Numbered from the stretch's first letter, positions 45,892 to 58,502 are shown. The stretch is 64,000 bases of DNA from Cylindrodendrum hubeiense (GCA_014621425.1 JAANBB010000037.1:62001-126000); one strand, 5' to 3'. A program made the numbers and translations. Notes: a model not told the origin generated them from the letters alone.

Positions 45892-47665
45892 ATGGACGAG
45901 GCCAAGTCCGAGCGCATTGCAGAACATGTCGAGCAACAACAGGCCGTGGATGGCGATGAACAGCAAGCCCAGGCGGCCGCTCGACAGGTGGAGTTTGAGA
46001 AGAACTTGACATTCTTCCAAACCGTTCGCATATTCTGGCGCAGCACGCTCTGGATCCTCTATGGCCAGCTTGTGGTCTTCGGTTACGGGATAGATGGGAT
46101 TGTCGCCGGCAATCTCCTCGCCATACCTAGGTTCCGGTAAGTCACAAATCCATCTCTGTGTTGTCAGTGATTGCAAAACTGAAATCAGACAATAGAGAAG
46201 ACTACGGTGAACTCTTTGGCGAGGGAGATTCGGCGACATACATCATTCCGGCCACTTGGCAGAGCCTCTATGGAGGTGTATCCCAGCTAGGAGCCATCCT
46301 TGGGGCTGCCGTGACAGGATGGCTGGCTGATCGCATTGGGCGGCGCTATGCTAATATTTTGTCATGCGCCATCTCCATCATCGGAGTCGCAATTCAATAC
46401 ATCTCAACCCGAGACGGTTCACTCCCTATTCTTACAGCCGGGAAGGCCGTCAACGGCTTGTCTATTGGCGCATGGCTCGTAATCGGGCCACTGTATGCCT
46501 CCGAGGTGGCACCACTCAAACTTCGAGGCTGGCTCACAGCGATGACTAACATCATTCAATTCTCGGGCGTGCTCGTTTTTACAGGCATCATTTATCGCCT
46601 TGGGCCGCAAAACGACCCCGATGCCTATATCATCCCGTTTGCCTGTCAGTGGATCATACCTGCGCTTATGTTGTTAACAGCATGGTTCTGGCCTGAATCG
46701 CCTGTTTGGTTATTTCGTACCGGACGCATCGACGCAGCGAAGAAGTCTCTGAACCGACTACATCACTCGGACCCCTCAATTGATAAAGAGGCCATCGCGG
46801 CTCTTATTCTGGAAACAGTAAAGAAGGAACAGGAGTATCACGATGTTAAGAAATCGGTTACGTATGCGGACTGTTTCTCTGTGGTGGACCGTCAACGCAC
46901 TCTCATTTGCATGTTCATATATGGTTGCCAGTATCTCTCAGGCTTGATATTTGTACTAGGCTATCAGTCCTACTACTACCAACTTGCCGGTTTCGACCCA
47001 AAGATGTCCTTTTTGCTTGGAATGCTCAATAACTGCAGCATGTTTGTTGCTAACATCCTCTCTTGGCCAGTGTTGAACACCATCGGCCGTCGGCCTATGC
47101 TCGTGTGGGGTCAACTGATTTGCGCCTTTACACTGTTCATCATTGGTGGCTTTTCAATTCCGGGTCATAGGGAAACATACCTGGTCACTATCGCCTTTAT
47201 GTTCCTCTGGGTATGTACAAACAAGCTCCTAGACCCTCCCGTACTATGATCCGTCTTATCAATTGCTAATCATCACTGTGTGAATAGGGATTTGTGTACC
47301 AATTCACCCTTGGGACCGTGGCTTGGACTGTGGTGGCGGAAATTCCGTCCTGGCGCTTACGATCGCGCACACAAGGTCTAGCTAACATGGTCCTTGTTGC
47401 GTGCCAGTGGTTGGTCGGCTTCGTCTTTCCATACATGTTCAACCCCGATTCGGGCAATTTGGGTGGCAAAGTCGGATTTATTTTTGGGTTCACCACCCTC
47501 ATTGGTTCTGCAGGCTGCTGGCTTTGGCTCCCGGAGACGAGGAATCGGACTGTGGCAGAACTTGACAAGCTCTATTCTCGAAACATCAAGCCACGTCACT
47601 TTCAAAAGACCACCCTGAGCGAGGATTATCAGGAAGCCCCAGAACCCAAGCAGGAGGCTTTGTGA
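45892..47665 (+). CDS. MFS sugar-porter-type transporter (545 aa)
   Basis: A twelve-helix plasma-membrane transporter of the sugar porter family. Motifs in order: GYGIDGIVAGNLL in helix 1, GWLADRIGRRYANIL (loop 2-3 D-R-x-G-R-R), GPLYASEVAPLKLRG, WFWPESPVWL (PESPRWL), NTIGRRPMLVWG (second RxGRR), GTVAWTVVAEIPSWRLR and PETRNRTVAELDKLY (PETKGxTLEE). The N-terminus is hydrophilic and glutamine-rich. Introns 46137-46195 and 47211-47287 close in phase. Substrates of relatives are hexoses, maltose, quinate and related compounds; here it may import the substrate of the neighbouring catabolic enzymes. It shares a promoter region with monooxygenase 2. Confidence 0.93.
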
Positions 47666-48235
47666 GCAGTATACTTGAACCCCGAGCAAGGTAGACTAGT
47701 TCTTCTTAGCATACCTACTTTTATGGAGCAGCGGTCTCTGGGATCAATGACAGAACGAGTTCACCTTCATGTTTACTGTATGGAATCTTATGTGTCAGCT
47801 TAGTCCTCCTGCTCGAGTCAAAAAAGAACAAAGCATTAAGAAAATTCAAAACATGAAAAATTTAAGAGCTTTTACTCATTGATAGATCAAGATTTGTTAT
47901 ATCTTCACTTGTTTTCCACCTGGTTTACGCGACATGGTCACAAATTGCCTTATTCGATCACAGTTAGCTAATGATACTGGGACACGCTGTCAGATTCTAT
48001 CATATTATGTTTCTATGGCATGAGGCAGGTAGATAACATATTAGTTGCATCACTGTCCACATTGCTTCTGTTGAATCATGTGTTAATTATACGACAGCGG
48101 GGGTTTCGCGTAGTGTAACCGCTGGCTGTTTAGTGTACCAGATTTGATGACCAAGTCACTGTCTATATCATTTTCAACATCTTCTCAAAGAACCGTCGAA
48201 ATTCTGTTTCCGTGTATACAACTAGCCCGAGTGAT
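47666..48235. other. Convergent 3' intergenic
   Basis: About 570 AT-rich bases between the MFS and hydrolase stops. No gene recognised. Confidence 0.4.
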
Positions 48236-49326
48236 TTATAATTGGCAATTCTCGCTGATCCAGTCAGCTTGCAAGAAAATACCGCTTAACGCCTCCGTAC
48301 GTTCAATTACTTCGGCCTGTAAGTCGCCTTGAACAATTCCATCTACAATTCCATCGAAGTCTACTAGATTCCAGACGTGACCCTTGAGTGGAGCGATGTG
48401 AACATCCAAGCCTTGGTATCCGCCCTGAAGATTTGTCAGATACTAAAGAGAACCTTTTTCAGATTGGAGTCGCCATACTTTCCTGATCATGTCAGCCAGA
48501 CAGTATATGTCGGTTAAGAAAAGATCCAGGTCTCCAGACATTAGTAGCAGCTTGGGAGGGAGGATCTCCTCCCACTTCGGCGAGGTCCAACAACCTAGAG
48601 CGCTCGTATATTCGTCAAGTGGTCGGCTTCCTAGATATGCATCCCGCCACAAATTCAAAGCCGACATATCTAAACAATCTGAAGAAGCTTCAGGACTTGA
48701 TGCTATCCTTCTTCGGAGGTCAGCCCACGGACTTGCCAAGCAGGCAGCGGTGATTCTCTGAGAGCCATTTCGATTCAAATGAAGAGGTGGGATCTCCGGA
48801 TGAGGGTATACAAGATGACGAAGCAGTGCTAGGCCTAAGTTCCCGCCGGCAGAATCTCCCATGAGTATTATTGGTTTAGATTGCGCTTGAACATACTCAT
48901 ATGCTGATGATATTGTCTGTAGCGCGTGTGGATATGGATACTCGGGAGCTAAATCATACTCAACTGCAACTATGTCCGAAACGAGACCTCGGGTACGCAA
49001 CTCGAGGTATAGCTGTAGAAGATACGCTGAAACGGTACTTGGAGAGCCAGAGACAAATCCTCCACCATGGATATACATGATAGTGTGCGTTGATTTCTGA
49101 CTTCGAATCAGATGCCAAGCACGGAATTTCGACGTATGAACCTAGAATATGGTCAATAAGTGCTCACTCACCCATGTAATTATATGAGCGAACTGACATA
49201 TTCATATTCTATCTCACCTCCTAGGGATTCAGAAAATTCCTTTAGCAGTTTGTTCATATCAATATCACTGGCGCTGGCAGTCCTGAACTGATGTATCGAA
49301 AGAGAGCTTGCCAGCCTTGCTTTCAT
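48236..49326 (-). CDS. HSL-type alpha/beta hydrolase (esterase/lipase)
   Basis: A serine esterase of the hormone-sensitive-lipase group. It shows the oxyanion block YIHGGGFVSGS, the nucleophile elbow GDSAGGNLGLALL, an aspartate in LLLMSGDLDLFLTD and the catalytic histidine in LKGHVWNLVDFDG. I set the start at ATG 49326 (MKARLASSLSIHQF); an intron near 49143-49195 then joins to VHTSKFRAWHLIRSQ in frame, and a second intron near 48425-48478 joins MIRK to GGYQGLDVHIAP. The stop is at 48236. About 300 residues, normal for the family, and no signal peptide, so intracellular. It could open an ester or lactone formed by the neighbouring Baeyer-Villiger enzymes. It is divergent from the second SDR. 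Confidence 0.88.
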
Positions 49327-50006
49327 GATCAGAAAACTTTCTCACGAAAGGTGAAAGGGTTATATTTGGATTACCATTTAATCGTCGCATTTCTAACCAA
49401 GTGTGAGACCATGGGTGTCATTTTCCCGCAAAACCTAGAAATGTTTGCTACCAGTTTGGTCTTCGGGATGATATACACTAGTATAGTAATGTCTGGGTTA
49501 GTGGAAAGATATCATTGAACAGGAGATAGCTTACCCTGGAGCAAACAGAGAGATATCATCAACCTTCCGCCATTCAAAAGTGACTTGAAAAGTCGATACA
49601 TGCTTCTTACGAAAAGGATAATCCAGTCAAAGACGCAAAGTTGAGCGAATGTGACTTGGCAAAGGGTGAAAAATATGAGTAATATGACCCCAGAGTGACG
49701 ACTCGGCTCACATACGTCGCACAGGAACTCATATATTGCGCAGCATTCATTTATTTACTTTTACTCAGTATTTCTAATATGGGGCTCCCTCCGAAGCACC
49801 GGCTCAGTCTTATTAGCCGAGGTGTCGTTGACAAGACGAGGCGAGTCAGCACCAGAAGCGGGGTTATGTGGTGTCGCGACGCCACTTCAAGCTAGTCCGT
49901 TGCATTGATTTAAGTAATGGCCTCTGTGACATTAGAAGAGATAGCTTTTGCACCTACACTCCCCAGTATTGCCTACTGAGCCTGTTATTGTATCTTCAAC
50001 GTCGAT
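49327..50006. promoter_or_regulatory. Divergent promoter, hydrolase / SDR 2
   Basis: About 680 bases between two divergent start codons. No gene and no defined operator seen. Confidence 0.4.
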
Positions 50007-50953
50007 ATGCAGTCGCCCCGGAAACTCAAATCCCTCCAAGGCCAGGTGGCTATCGTCACGGGTGCCGGCGGTGGCCTCGGCCGCGAATACGCCTTGCTCT
50101 TGGCTGCGTACGGCGCCAAAGTGGTGGTAAATGATTACGGGGGTCCCTTGATGGCCAACGAGGAACCATGACACGCGCGGCAGCTGTTGTTGACGAGATC
50201 AAGGCGAAGGGTGGTGAAGCCGTGGCGGATGGCCATGACATTTCGGTACAAACGGAGGTCCAGGAGCTGGTCCAAAGCACCCTGAATACTTACGGCACGG
50301 TGCATATCCTTATTAACAATGCTGGGACCGCCGGCAAGCCAAGTTCACATGACAACGTCGACGTAAAATCATTCCAGCGGACGTGGGAGATTGCAGCACT
50401 CGGAACCATCATGCTCATCAGCGCTGTTTATCCTACGATGCAGAAACAAGCTTACGGACGCATCATCAATACGTCATCTGACAGTTTAGTTGGAATGGGC
50501 GCAGGCGGCGATGGCGGATACGTCTCAGCCAAGGGCGCGACATTTGGCCTCACCCGTGACCTAGGCCGCATGAGCCCTATTCATGGTATAAAGATCAACG
50601 GCATTATGCCATCTGCTGCTTCACGCATGTCGGATATGTCACCCGTCATTAAACGCATTACTCATCAATATTTCAAGCCACACCTTGTCGCTGATTTCGT
50701 CATAACCCTCGCCAGTGCGGAATGCCCCGTTTCTGGCGAACTATTCAGCGCCGGTGGTGGGCGGGCGGCACGGACAACTCTGGCTACAGTGCCAGGTCAT
50801 TCAAACGAGAATTCACCCGAGGGCTACCTGGCCAACTTCGACCAAGTAATGGGCACGGTGGAGGATTTGTACGTGCCAAAAGACACGCTGGACTTGGTCT
50901 CATATGCCATTCGGCAGGCGACAGGTGAAGATCTTGGGAAAATCTCTATTTAG
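50007..50953 (+). pseudogene. Short-chain dehydrogenase like the peroxisomal multifunctional enzyme, with one frame break
   Basis: An SDR related to the 3-hydroxyacyl-CoA dehydrogenase part of fungal and animal multifunctional beta-oxidation enzymes. From ATG 50007: [28 protein letters not shown], then (next frame) TRAAAVVDEIKAKGGEAVAD, ILINNAGTAG, RIINTSSDS, the YVSAKGA catalytic motif and KINGIMPSAASRM. Between VNDYGG and TRAAA the frame shifts at the five-G run near 50139-50143; one extra G would join both halves with family-typical sequence. No intron fits. It is therefore either a recent pseudogene or a homopolymer error. The C-terminus (KISI) is not a peroxisomal signal. It would fit beta-oxidation of a CoA ester made by the synthetase at 31.6 kb. 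Confidence 0.8.
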
Positions 50954-52129
50954 ATTAAGACAAATTCTACATTCATGTCCAGTTATATTAATTTAGATAT
51001 TCCATGCTGTTTGTCTACTTATCAGTAAAACTGCTCCTGTCAGTTACTGCCATGCAATAGTTTGACTTCGAAATGGAGGTTGAAACTGAATTTCTATCAC
51101 ATTTAAGTACCCAGGCGGACTATTGTTTCGTCAAAACTATACTACTCAACACCACGATAATTGATTTTATTATTCTTACACTGATGAAGTTGTGTGTTAT
51201 AGTAACTGACGGTGTTTACAACCATCAATTTTGAGGCAAGTCTTGGGTCGGACTCTCAATCCTCTCACTTTTATTCATCGCAACAGAACCTTTGCCTTAC
51301 ACAAAGGTCATTTTCACTCTCCTGGATGCAGAACTCTGGAGTAGTACTGCCGATTCCTACAAAAAATGAATGACCGAGTAATCTTTTTAGTTTCATTCAT
51401 TTTACCTGGTATCCTGACACATTGACCAATAGAGGTAGAACTGAGGAACCTGATGTCCAAATGGTGCTAGGCCAAAATGATTGCAAGTGCCAGGCCACTG
51501 ACATTCATCACAGGCCCACACAACCGAAACACACAGCTGACTCTAAAAACTGACTCGCTAAACTAAAAAAAGCCAGCGTGTACTTTCGCTAATCTACCCT
51601 CAACTTGGCACCAGCTCTGCTGACTCACTTGGCTGACGATGACGTTAAATCTTAGGCCCCATATTTCAATGGCTGTCTTGTACTTGGCATATTTGGAGAT
51701 CAAATCTGTTGTAGGTGCTACTCGTATGATTAATGCCATCCTACATGCCTGTACAGTTTGCGGTGGGCCACTTAGTCTATGTTCTACAACCTCGATTCCT
51801 TACTGGCAGAACAAGGCAAACGAGATGGAATAATCCTTGACAACAAACTCCTTAAGCGCTCTTCGGGAAAACTTGCTTGATGTAAAGTCTTGTAGGTCTT
51901 CTACTAGGCTTCTCAGGAAAGCGGATTCGCAAGTATCGATCATTCCTCCATCGAGATTGTATTTTTAACCGTCCATGAATTTATTGTTCAATGAACTCAA
52001 AGTGATCAGAAAGAAGGCATACTTTATACTGCATTGAGTTATCTGAACCATGCCGATTTTCTTACGTTTCACTGGGAGGTTCGATTACAAAACCCGAGTT
52101 CGTCAATACGCCGCCTGCTACAATAGTTG
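50954..52129. other. Intergenic, no gene seen
   Basis: About 1.2 kb of AT-rich sequence. Short unconnected frames only. It may contain more heavily decayed transporter sequence before 52130, but nothing could be aligned by eye. Confidence 0.4.
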
Positions 52130-52811
52130 AACGGTGTTGCCTCCCCAGGAGAAATGGTACTGGGTTTAGATAGGGCAGGCAGCCAAACCTGATGTTATGT
52201 TCCTTGACGAGCCTACAAGTGTGTTATCAACCCAATCAGCAATTGATATCGTGAAATTCTTGAGAACTCAAGCCGATGGGGGACAGTCAATCTTATGCAC
52301 AATCCACCAACCCAACGTAGCCATATTCAGCACGCTCACTCAAGTTCTATTCCTTCATCGGGGCCGAGAGGTGCTCTACGGATTAATAAAGGAAGTCGAA
52401 CATTACTTTGCACACTACAGATATTATTGCCTTTAAACCACCAAATTCGCAGAGTTTATCCTCGAAAGTGTCATAAGTAGGGGGAGGTCAGCGGGCGCCT
52501 GATCACGGATTTGGTCAAAATCTGATCACAAGGCTCAGATGAATCAAAATATTACTAGCATCGTCGAAATTGCACAGAATGTCGATATCCCTGTCTTTGA
52601 GGATGACTCGAGCCTGATCAATAGTTCCAAATACCCTAGGTTTGCAGCACAGCTGACAGTTGTACCCATCGGAGCTATCAAATCAGCATGGCGTCAGCCA
52701 GGATATGCTAGCACTCGAATGATCAACCACATCATCATCGCGCTCCTCACTGCACTAGCGTATTTTGATACCGGCAATATGTACGGAAATTGCAAATGCA
52801 CATTTTTCTAA
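52130..52811 (+). pseudogene. Remnant of a PDR-type (ABCG) ABC transporter
   Basis: Fragments of a pleiotropic-drug-resistance transporter. First, KPDVMFLDEPTSVL is the Walker B and D-loop (usually LFLDEPTSGLDSQ), followed by QSAIDIVKFLRTQADGGQSI and LCTIHQPN (H-loop). Then, after a stop at about 52434, FAEFILESVIS matches the NPAEFMLE block. Then from 52539 comes the start of a transmembrane domain, SAWRQPGYASTRMINHIIIA and LLTALAYFDTGN. The Walker A half, most membrane helices and any second half are absent, and frames change or stop between blocks. It is a decayed gene piece. Confidence 0.88.
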
Positions 52812-52924
52812 TCTTTCATGGTGACAATATTATTTTCGATTATCCTCACCCAGGTGGAGCCTGCCTCTGAGAAGGCGACAAATGTCTTTCAACGTTGATA
52901 TCTAAGAGCAGGATAGTTATACTT

Positions 52925-54750
52925 CTAGTGTCCCAATCCCTTGGCCCTAGCCCGATCAACATCCCGCCAGTATCGCGTTGCTGACTTCACTCGCAGTTCG
53001 CGACCATACCTAGTCATGACAAATAAGCTTGCATTCCACACGAAGCCGATGCCTGCCACAATGCAATAGACTCTGAGATACCCGCTGGCATTTATCCATG
53101 GAGTAATGCCATAATTAATGGCGAAAGACAGAGTGTTTCGAATCAGAACACAGGTAGTAACAAGTTGACCTGATAGCTCTGGGTAGCTACCGATAACATA
53201 GTTCAAGGCGGAACCAACGCAGAGCGCCGCATTGATAGCTAAGGCGACTTGAGTGATGGTCAATGCGAACCAGTGGAGATGGTACGTAACTGCAGCCCCG
53301 TATAGGGCCATGGCGAAAGGGACTAAGAAAATGCTGGCAACAAAAACATAGAGGGCGTGTTCAGGCTCCGAGATGCCATCATTTCGACGTGCCAGGCGAA
53401 TTGTGAGCATGCGCCCTACCTTTCCGCAATAAACTCCACTTGAGCAGACGGATGTTAGTTATGCTTAGGCCAGTTCTGTAAACGTCAAGTACTAACCCAA
53501 TAATTGTACCAATAACACCTCCAGAGTACGCAGCCGCAATTCCAGCAGTGCTAAACCCATATTCGGTAGAGTAGATAGTACCAATAGTGGCATTTTGCAC
53601 ACCCTGCCAAACAAGACTGTTTGCTCCATACATCAATCTATAGCAAGTTTCAGTCATGAGACATTAGAAAATCGATACCATATGGAGAAAACTGACCCCG
53701 CGTATACAACTCCAGGATATGTGAATCCCTTGAAAGGAGCAATCATAATGTCCAACAGACGATTAGGCCGCTTCTTATCCTTTATGCTGAGCTTGTCCCA
53801 ATACGTCTTTCTCGGCCACTGAATCTCACCCGGCTCATAGTCCAGTTGCGACGCGGCCACTGTCTTTTGGCCCTTCTGACTTTCAAGGTTGACTGAAGTT
53901 TCGGGTGAAGGTTGTATGCTCACCTCGGGTTGAGATGGATGCTTTCGGTCGTAGTTCGTTTCCTCCATAAACAAGAAGCAGTACACCAAAGCGATAGCAT
54001 TCCAAATAGAGCACCACCAAAGCGTCCACTTCCACCCCATCCCGACGTTTATGAAACCAGAGAGCATGGGGGCTAGTTTGCCACAAAGTGCAAGAGACCA
54101 GCCGTACAATGCGAGATAAGTCGGCCGTTGATGAGCAAACCAGATATCCGTCACCGAGATCTCAGGTAGAGACTCAACAGGAGCGCCGAAGAATCCTAGA
54201 AGAATACGGTTCGCCAGGTATGTTCCAGAAGTTGTACACATAGGTGCAGTCGCAAGAATGATAATGTTGGTGGCAATAGAGAAGAGGTAAACCGGCCTTT
54301 TGCCATATTGTAGCGCGAGAGCCTGCCAGATGACACAACCCCAACCGTAGAAAAGAAACTTGAGAATTGCGAGGTTAGTCTGATGTTTTGGTAGGATGGC
54401 ATGTCATAACGCACCATAATACCGGTTCCGTTGTTGATATTTGCCAAGGTCAAGGACGTTTCCTTGCGAATCGGAGTGACGATAGAATATACAGCACTGG
54501 ATGGGATAGCGACCATGATTGTGTACATTATTACACAGCTCGTCGCTAGAATCTTCCGTTTAAATGTCCAGTTCAGAGGATCTTCGGGGTCCTCGCTGGG
54601 GCGAGGAACAAGAATAACATCGTTCTCCCCGGCACCTTGAGCGTGTTTTGAGTGTTTTAAAGCATCCCCATTTGTGTCTATGAGGTGAACAGTTCCTGGT
54701 GGAAGACGTTCATTGCGCTCAGAGTCTGTCTGAATTTCTGCGACAGTCAT
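52925..54750 (-). CDS. MFS transporter, DHA1-type
   Basis: A plasma-membrane proton antiporter of the DHA1 kind often found as drug, polyamine or metabolite exporters. From ATG 54750 a hydrophilic N-terminus leads to PEDPLNWTFKRKI, the hallmark entry to helix 1. Later blocks: GTGIMFLFYGWGCVIWQALA (across the intron at about 54359-54414), GKRPVYLFS, NRILLGFFGAPVESLPEISV, WTLWWCSIWNAIALVYCFLF, a long central loop, LMYGANSLVWQGVQNATIGT, GVYCGKVGRMLTIRLA and GSALNYVIGSYPELSGQLV. Three introns, all in phase. The stop at 52925 follows a short basic tail. It is close to a decayed ABC transporter; substrate unknown. Confidence 0.9.
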
Positions 54751-56667
54751 TGTGGGAAAGTCGGGGATACCATCCAATGGTCGCGGGCTTGGTGTACGTT
54801 GATATCGTGATGCGGGTCTGACAAGAAATTGGGAGAAAGTCGTGAGTTAACGAGGTGCTGGCAGCTTTTTATGTTCACGTTGAATCCAAAGTTCATAAAG
54901 CATCGGTCAGCCGGCCGGCCGATTAGTAGCAACAGTGGTGGTAGGAGTAGTAGCAATACACTTTCAATCCGACCACCACGTTATGGATCTCGGGCTACAC
55001 TAGTATCGCCGAATTCGCGGTTTAGCCGGGTTCTCCTACTTACAGGGCTAATGATTGGATCCAGGCGTGTGAAGGTTGCGATAAGAGTCTGGGGTCCCTA
55101 TTGATGGTAGCAAACGGCAAGAGTTGGCGGAACGGTCGGTCGGAGTTACTCCATGAAATCTCTACAAAGTAGGTCCTTGTACCTTTGCCAATAAAATTAA
55201 CCTCTTCAAACTAGTCATCCAGGAATCTGAGGGTTTAAGAACAGCGTGTCCAGGGATATCTTGCTACTAACTACGCCGGGGAACACTTGCTATAATATAG
55301 GGCTTTATATCAAAACCAAGCCAGCCCCAGTCAAAGACTTTTCGATGGTATTGTCACCTGGTAAGATGAATAGAGGCATCAATTTCTCCATGTTTGAGGT
55401 CAGGCGAGCGGGGATAGCAATGCGTTAATTATTCATTGCCCCTCAGTTGACCCAGTTTCCGGTCACTACATGGCCGAAGGCATGCTGGGCTAACCCATGA
55501 AGATCTGCAGTGAGCCGACTGCACAATCAGAAACTAGGGTGGTGCGTCATTTGAATCAACATGCATACGAGGCCCACCTCCAGGTGGATATTAGGCCCAG
55601 GGAACCCTAGCTTATACCGTACCACTCGTACCAGCCACTCGGTTATATTCATCCTCAATCAGAGAGACAAGTGCGCTAACTGCCAGATTGAGATTGCATT
55701 TGTGTGATCCTATGATGTATCGATATCCTGGGTTTCGTCAGAGGGGTGAGATTGACTCGAAAACCCCTCTCGCGAAAAGAGGGGCTCGGGGGTACCTTTG
55801 ATCAATACAATCATCAGCTTCTGGGTCCACACCGTAATGAACACTCAGACCACTGATTGAATGTGCCGTCCGCAATCTATCACTAGCCTATTGTAGTGCT
55901 TTGTAACCCCGGGTATAACGCGACCGGGGGCGTTAGCCCCGAAACAATCGGTATCTCTCCTCCGCACTGGTTTGAGGATCTGCTCCTGGACACGCTTATC
56001 TCACCTATGTTGACCCTACGGAGTAGATTAGGCAACAGCAAGCCGTAGCCACCTGATCAGTACTTCCGATAATATCCAGAAGCCAAGAGTGAACCCAACA
56101 GTGTTTAGCCCTGAGCTCTCCCCTTTTCCCAGCATCTAAACGCCTTTATTTTTCATGTTTTGTACGAGAAGTGGTCATCCAATGGAGGCTTGAGCAAAGC
56201 GCTGGACTTAGTCTCGGAGGTTTTAGTATACTTCTGCACGATATACGAAAATAGAAATGATTGCCTGCCTCCTTGAGTAAGGGCCGCCCACTCAAACACC
56301 CCATACAGAGTTAGCAGTGTTACTAACTGGAAATTCTCATGATAAGCCACCCTTTATCTCCGAGACCGGCCCCACTTGCCATTTGGATCAAAGAGAGAAT
56401 GATGAGACAGGGTAGAGTCAAGAGAACGTCGCTATTGTTATCCCATCCCGCTCTTTCCTACTGAATCCGGAATTCATCTTATCTGGCCCACAGTTGACTC
56501 TTGACATTCCTTTCTCCAAGGTGTATAAAGACATTTTGAACGTATTATGCCACCTTAAACTAAAATATGCACCAAGTCTTGATCTCTTGGTATTCATTTC
56601 TCGATGCATGCATGATCCTTTGTTTCCCCTCCCCTCTCCTCTCCCAATTCTTTTAACGCCCGCAAGC
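54751..56667. other. Divergent intergenic (1.9 kb), no gene seen
   Basis: Lies between the divergent MFS and amidase starts. It contains a gccggccggccg run near 54910-54921, a possible 7-bp hairpin (cccctct at 55764-55770, agagggg at 55778-55784) and no supported coding unit. Confidence 0.4.
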
Positions 56668-58502
56668 ATGACCGGGGTTCACGAACTCCAGTTCTGGGAG
56701 GATAAAGTGCGTTGGGCGAGAGACAAGCGCGATGTTTCCCTTGCCAAAGTTGAGCCCAAGCTCCAAGGGATCCCTGAGACGCTCCCTCTTAGCTCTCAGG
56801 GTCTCCCAAAAGCCATTTTAAGTGCACGAGAGATTGAAATTACTGAAAAGTATCACATCACCGAGCTACTACTTCTTCTGCGTGAGAGGAGAATATCGGT
56901 CGAAGAGGTTACCAGAGCATTTCTCCGCAGGGCTGCTCTAGCACAGACTGCTGTATGAATCAATCCTCACTTCCCGAAGGACACTATAGTAACTATCTTT
57001 ATAGACCAATTGCTTAATCGAACTCCTATGGGATGATGCAATTACTCGGGCCAAGCATCTTGACTCCTTGCCTGAACCTACTGGAGCCCTTTTCGGGTTA
57101 CCAATCTCCACGAAGGAGCATCAGGGCATGGTGGGTTCAGATGTTACGACAAATGCGTCATTCGTGGCCTGGATAGGCAAAAAGCACGGTTCAAATATTC
57201 TCTACGATGCATTCTGGAATGAGGGTTGTGTTTACTATGCCAGAACGACACAACCCCAAGCAATCATGCATTTAGAAACTGAGAGCAATATATATGGGCG
57301 TACTGTTAATCCCTACAATCGTGATTTAACTCCAGGGGGAAGCAGTGGAGGAGAATCGGCGCTTCTTGGCATGCGCGGAAGCATCTTGGTAAATCTAACT
57401 ATTATGGCTTTTAAACCCCATACTAACTTACCAGGGTATTGGAAGTGACATCGGCGGCAGTATTCGCTGTCCAGCGGCTCACGTTGGGATTTATGGATTC
57501 AAGTACGTTTATTTACCCTGAACACCACATGGCGATACTAATAGAATAGACCGACTGCGAAACGCATCGGAACAACAGGCCATAGGGCCATGATGGTTGG
57601 CAGAGAGACGATTGCAGGATGCCCAGGACCGATGTCTGTCGACTGTGAGGGGCTAGAGATCTTCATGAAAGTCGCATTATCAGCCAAGCCCTGGCGCTTG
57701 GATCCCTCTCTCACGGTGAAAGAATGGACCCCTTATACTTTCAAACATCCTCCCAAGGTTGCTATCCAATGGTGGGATGGTGTTGTACAGCCTCACCCGC
57801 CCATTACCCGAGCATTACGTGAGGTGGCAGAGGCATGTCGCAAGGCTGGTATGACAGTTATTGATTGGAACTGCGAGGCTCTGGACCACCGCAAAGGCTG
57901 GGATATTTTATCCGCTCTATATTGGCCAGATGGTGGCAAAGAGATGATTGATCTAATCGAGGGCGCTGGTGAGCCAATTTTACCACTAACCAAGTTTATC
58001 CTTCACGAGCAGTCGACTGTGAAAGAGCTCACCCAACATGAACTTTGGAAGGTAAAAGCCTAAACTCTTCACTATGAATACTTCACTGACATTCCATGTT
58101 TAGCTATGTGCTCAGCGTGATGAGTACCGTGCTGCTTATGCCCGTGCCTGGATGGATACCGGGAAAGAAGATGGGATTGAAGTTGACATTATCATCTGTC
58201 CTCCATCTTTTGGAGCTGCGACACCTCACGAACAGTCACGCTATTGGGGATACACAGCACATTGGAACTTGCTGGATTATCCTGGCGTTGTTTTCCCCGT
58301 CACCAAAGTCGATCCCATCAAGGATATCAAGGACGTCTCCTACGTCCCTAAGAACGATCAGGATAGATTTGTCTATGAGATGTATAGTCCGGAGAAGTTT
58401 GAGAATGCTCCTGTTAGCCTGCAGCTCATTGGAAAGAGGCAGAATGATGAGAAGGTTCTTTCTGCGTTGGCAGAAATTGAACGGGCCATAGGCAGGGAGT
58501 AG
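56668..58502 (+). CDS. Amidase-signature family hydrolase (545 aa)
   Basis: An amidase of the Ser-cisSer-Lys type, similar to fungal acetamidases and general amidases, hydrolysing an amide to acid and ammonia in the cytosol. The catalytic lysine lies in GLPISTKEHQGMVG, the bridging serine in LTPGGSSGGESALLGMRGS and the nucleophile in GIGSDIGGSIRCPAAHVGIYGFK (split here for reading: GIGSDIGGS then IRCPAAHVG). The end block FENAPVSLQLIGKRQNDEKV is also typical. Start at ATG 56668. Introns: 56953-57004, 57389-57434, 57503-57549, 58052-58103, all closing in phase. A fungal acetamidase would be this length. It is convergent with the ABC transporter at right; the substrate is not evident. Confidence 0.93.

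Noticed and set aside
31623..50953. Reading the 31-51 kb block as a classic polyketide, peptide or terpene biosynthetic cluster
   Set aside because: No backbone synthase is visible; the enzymes fit degradation or tailoring better.
54910..54921. gccggccggccg palindromic run
   Set aside because: A short GC repeat upstream of an MFS gene with no second copy or flanking structure to support a site.
55764..55784. Possible hairpin (7-bp stem, 7-base loop)
   Set aside because: The stem is short and lies far from any gene end; such hairpins are common by chance.
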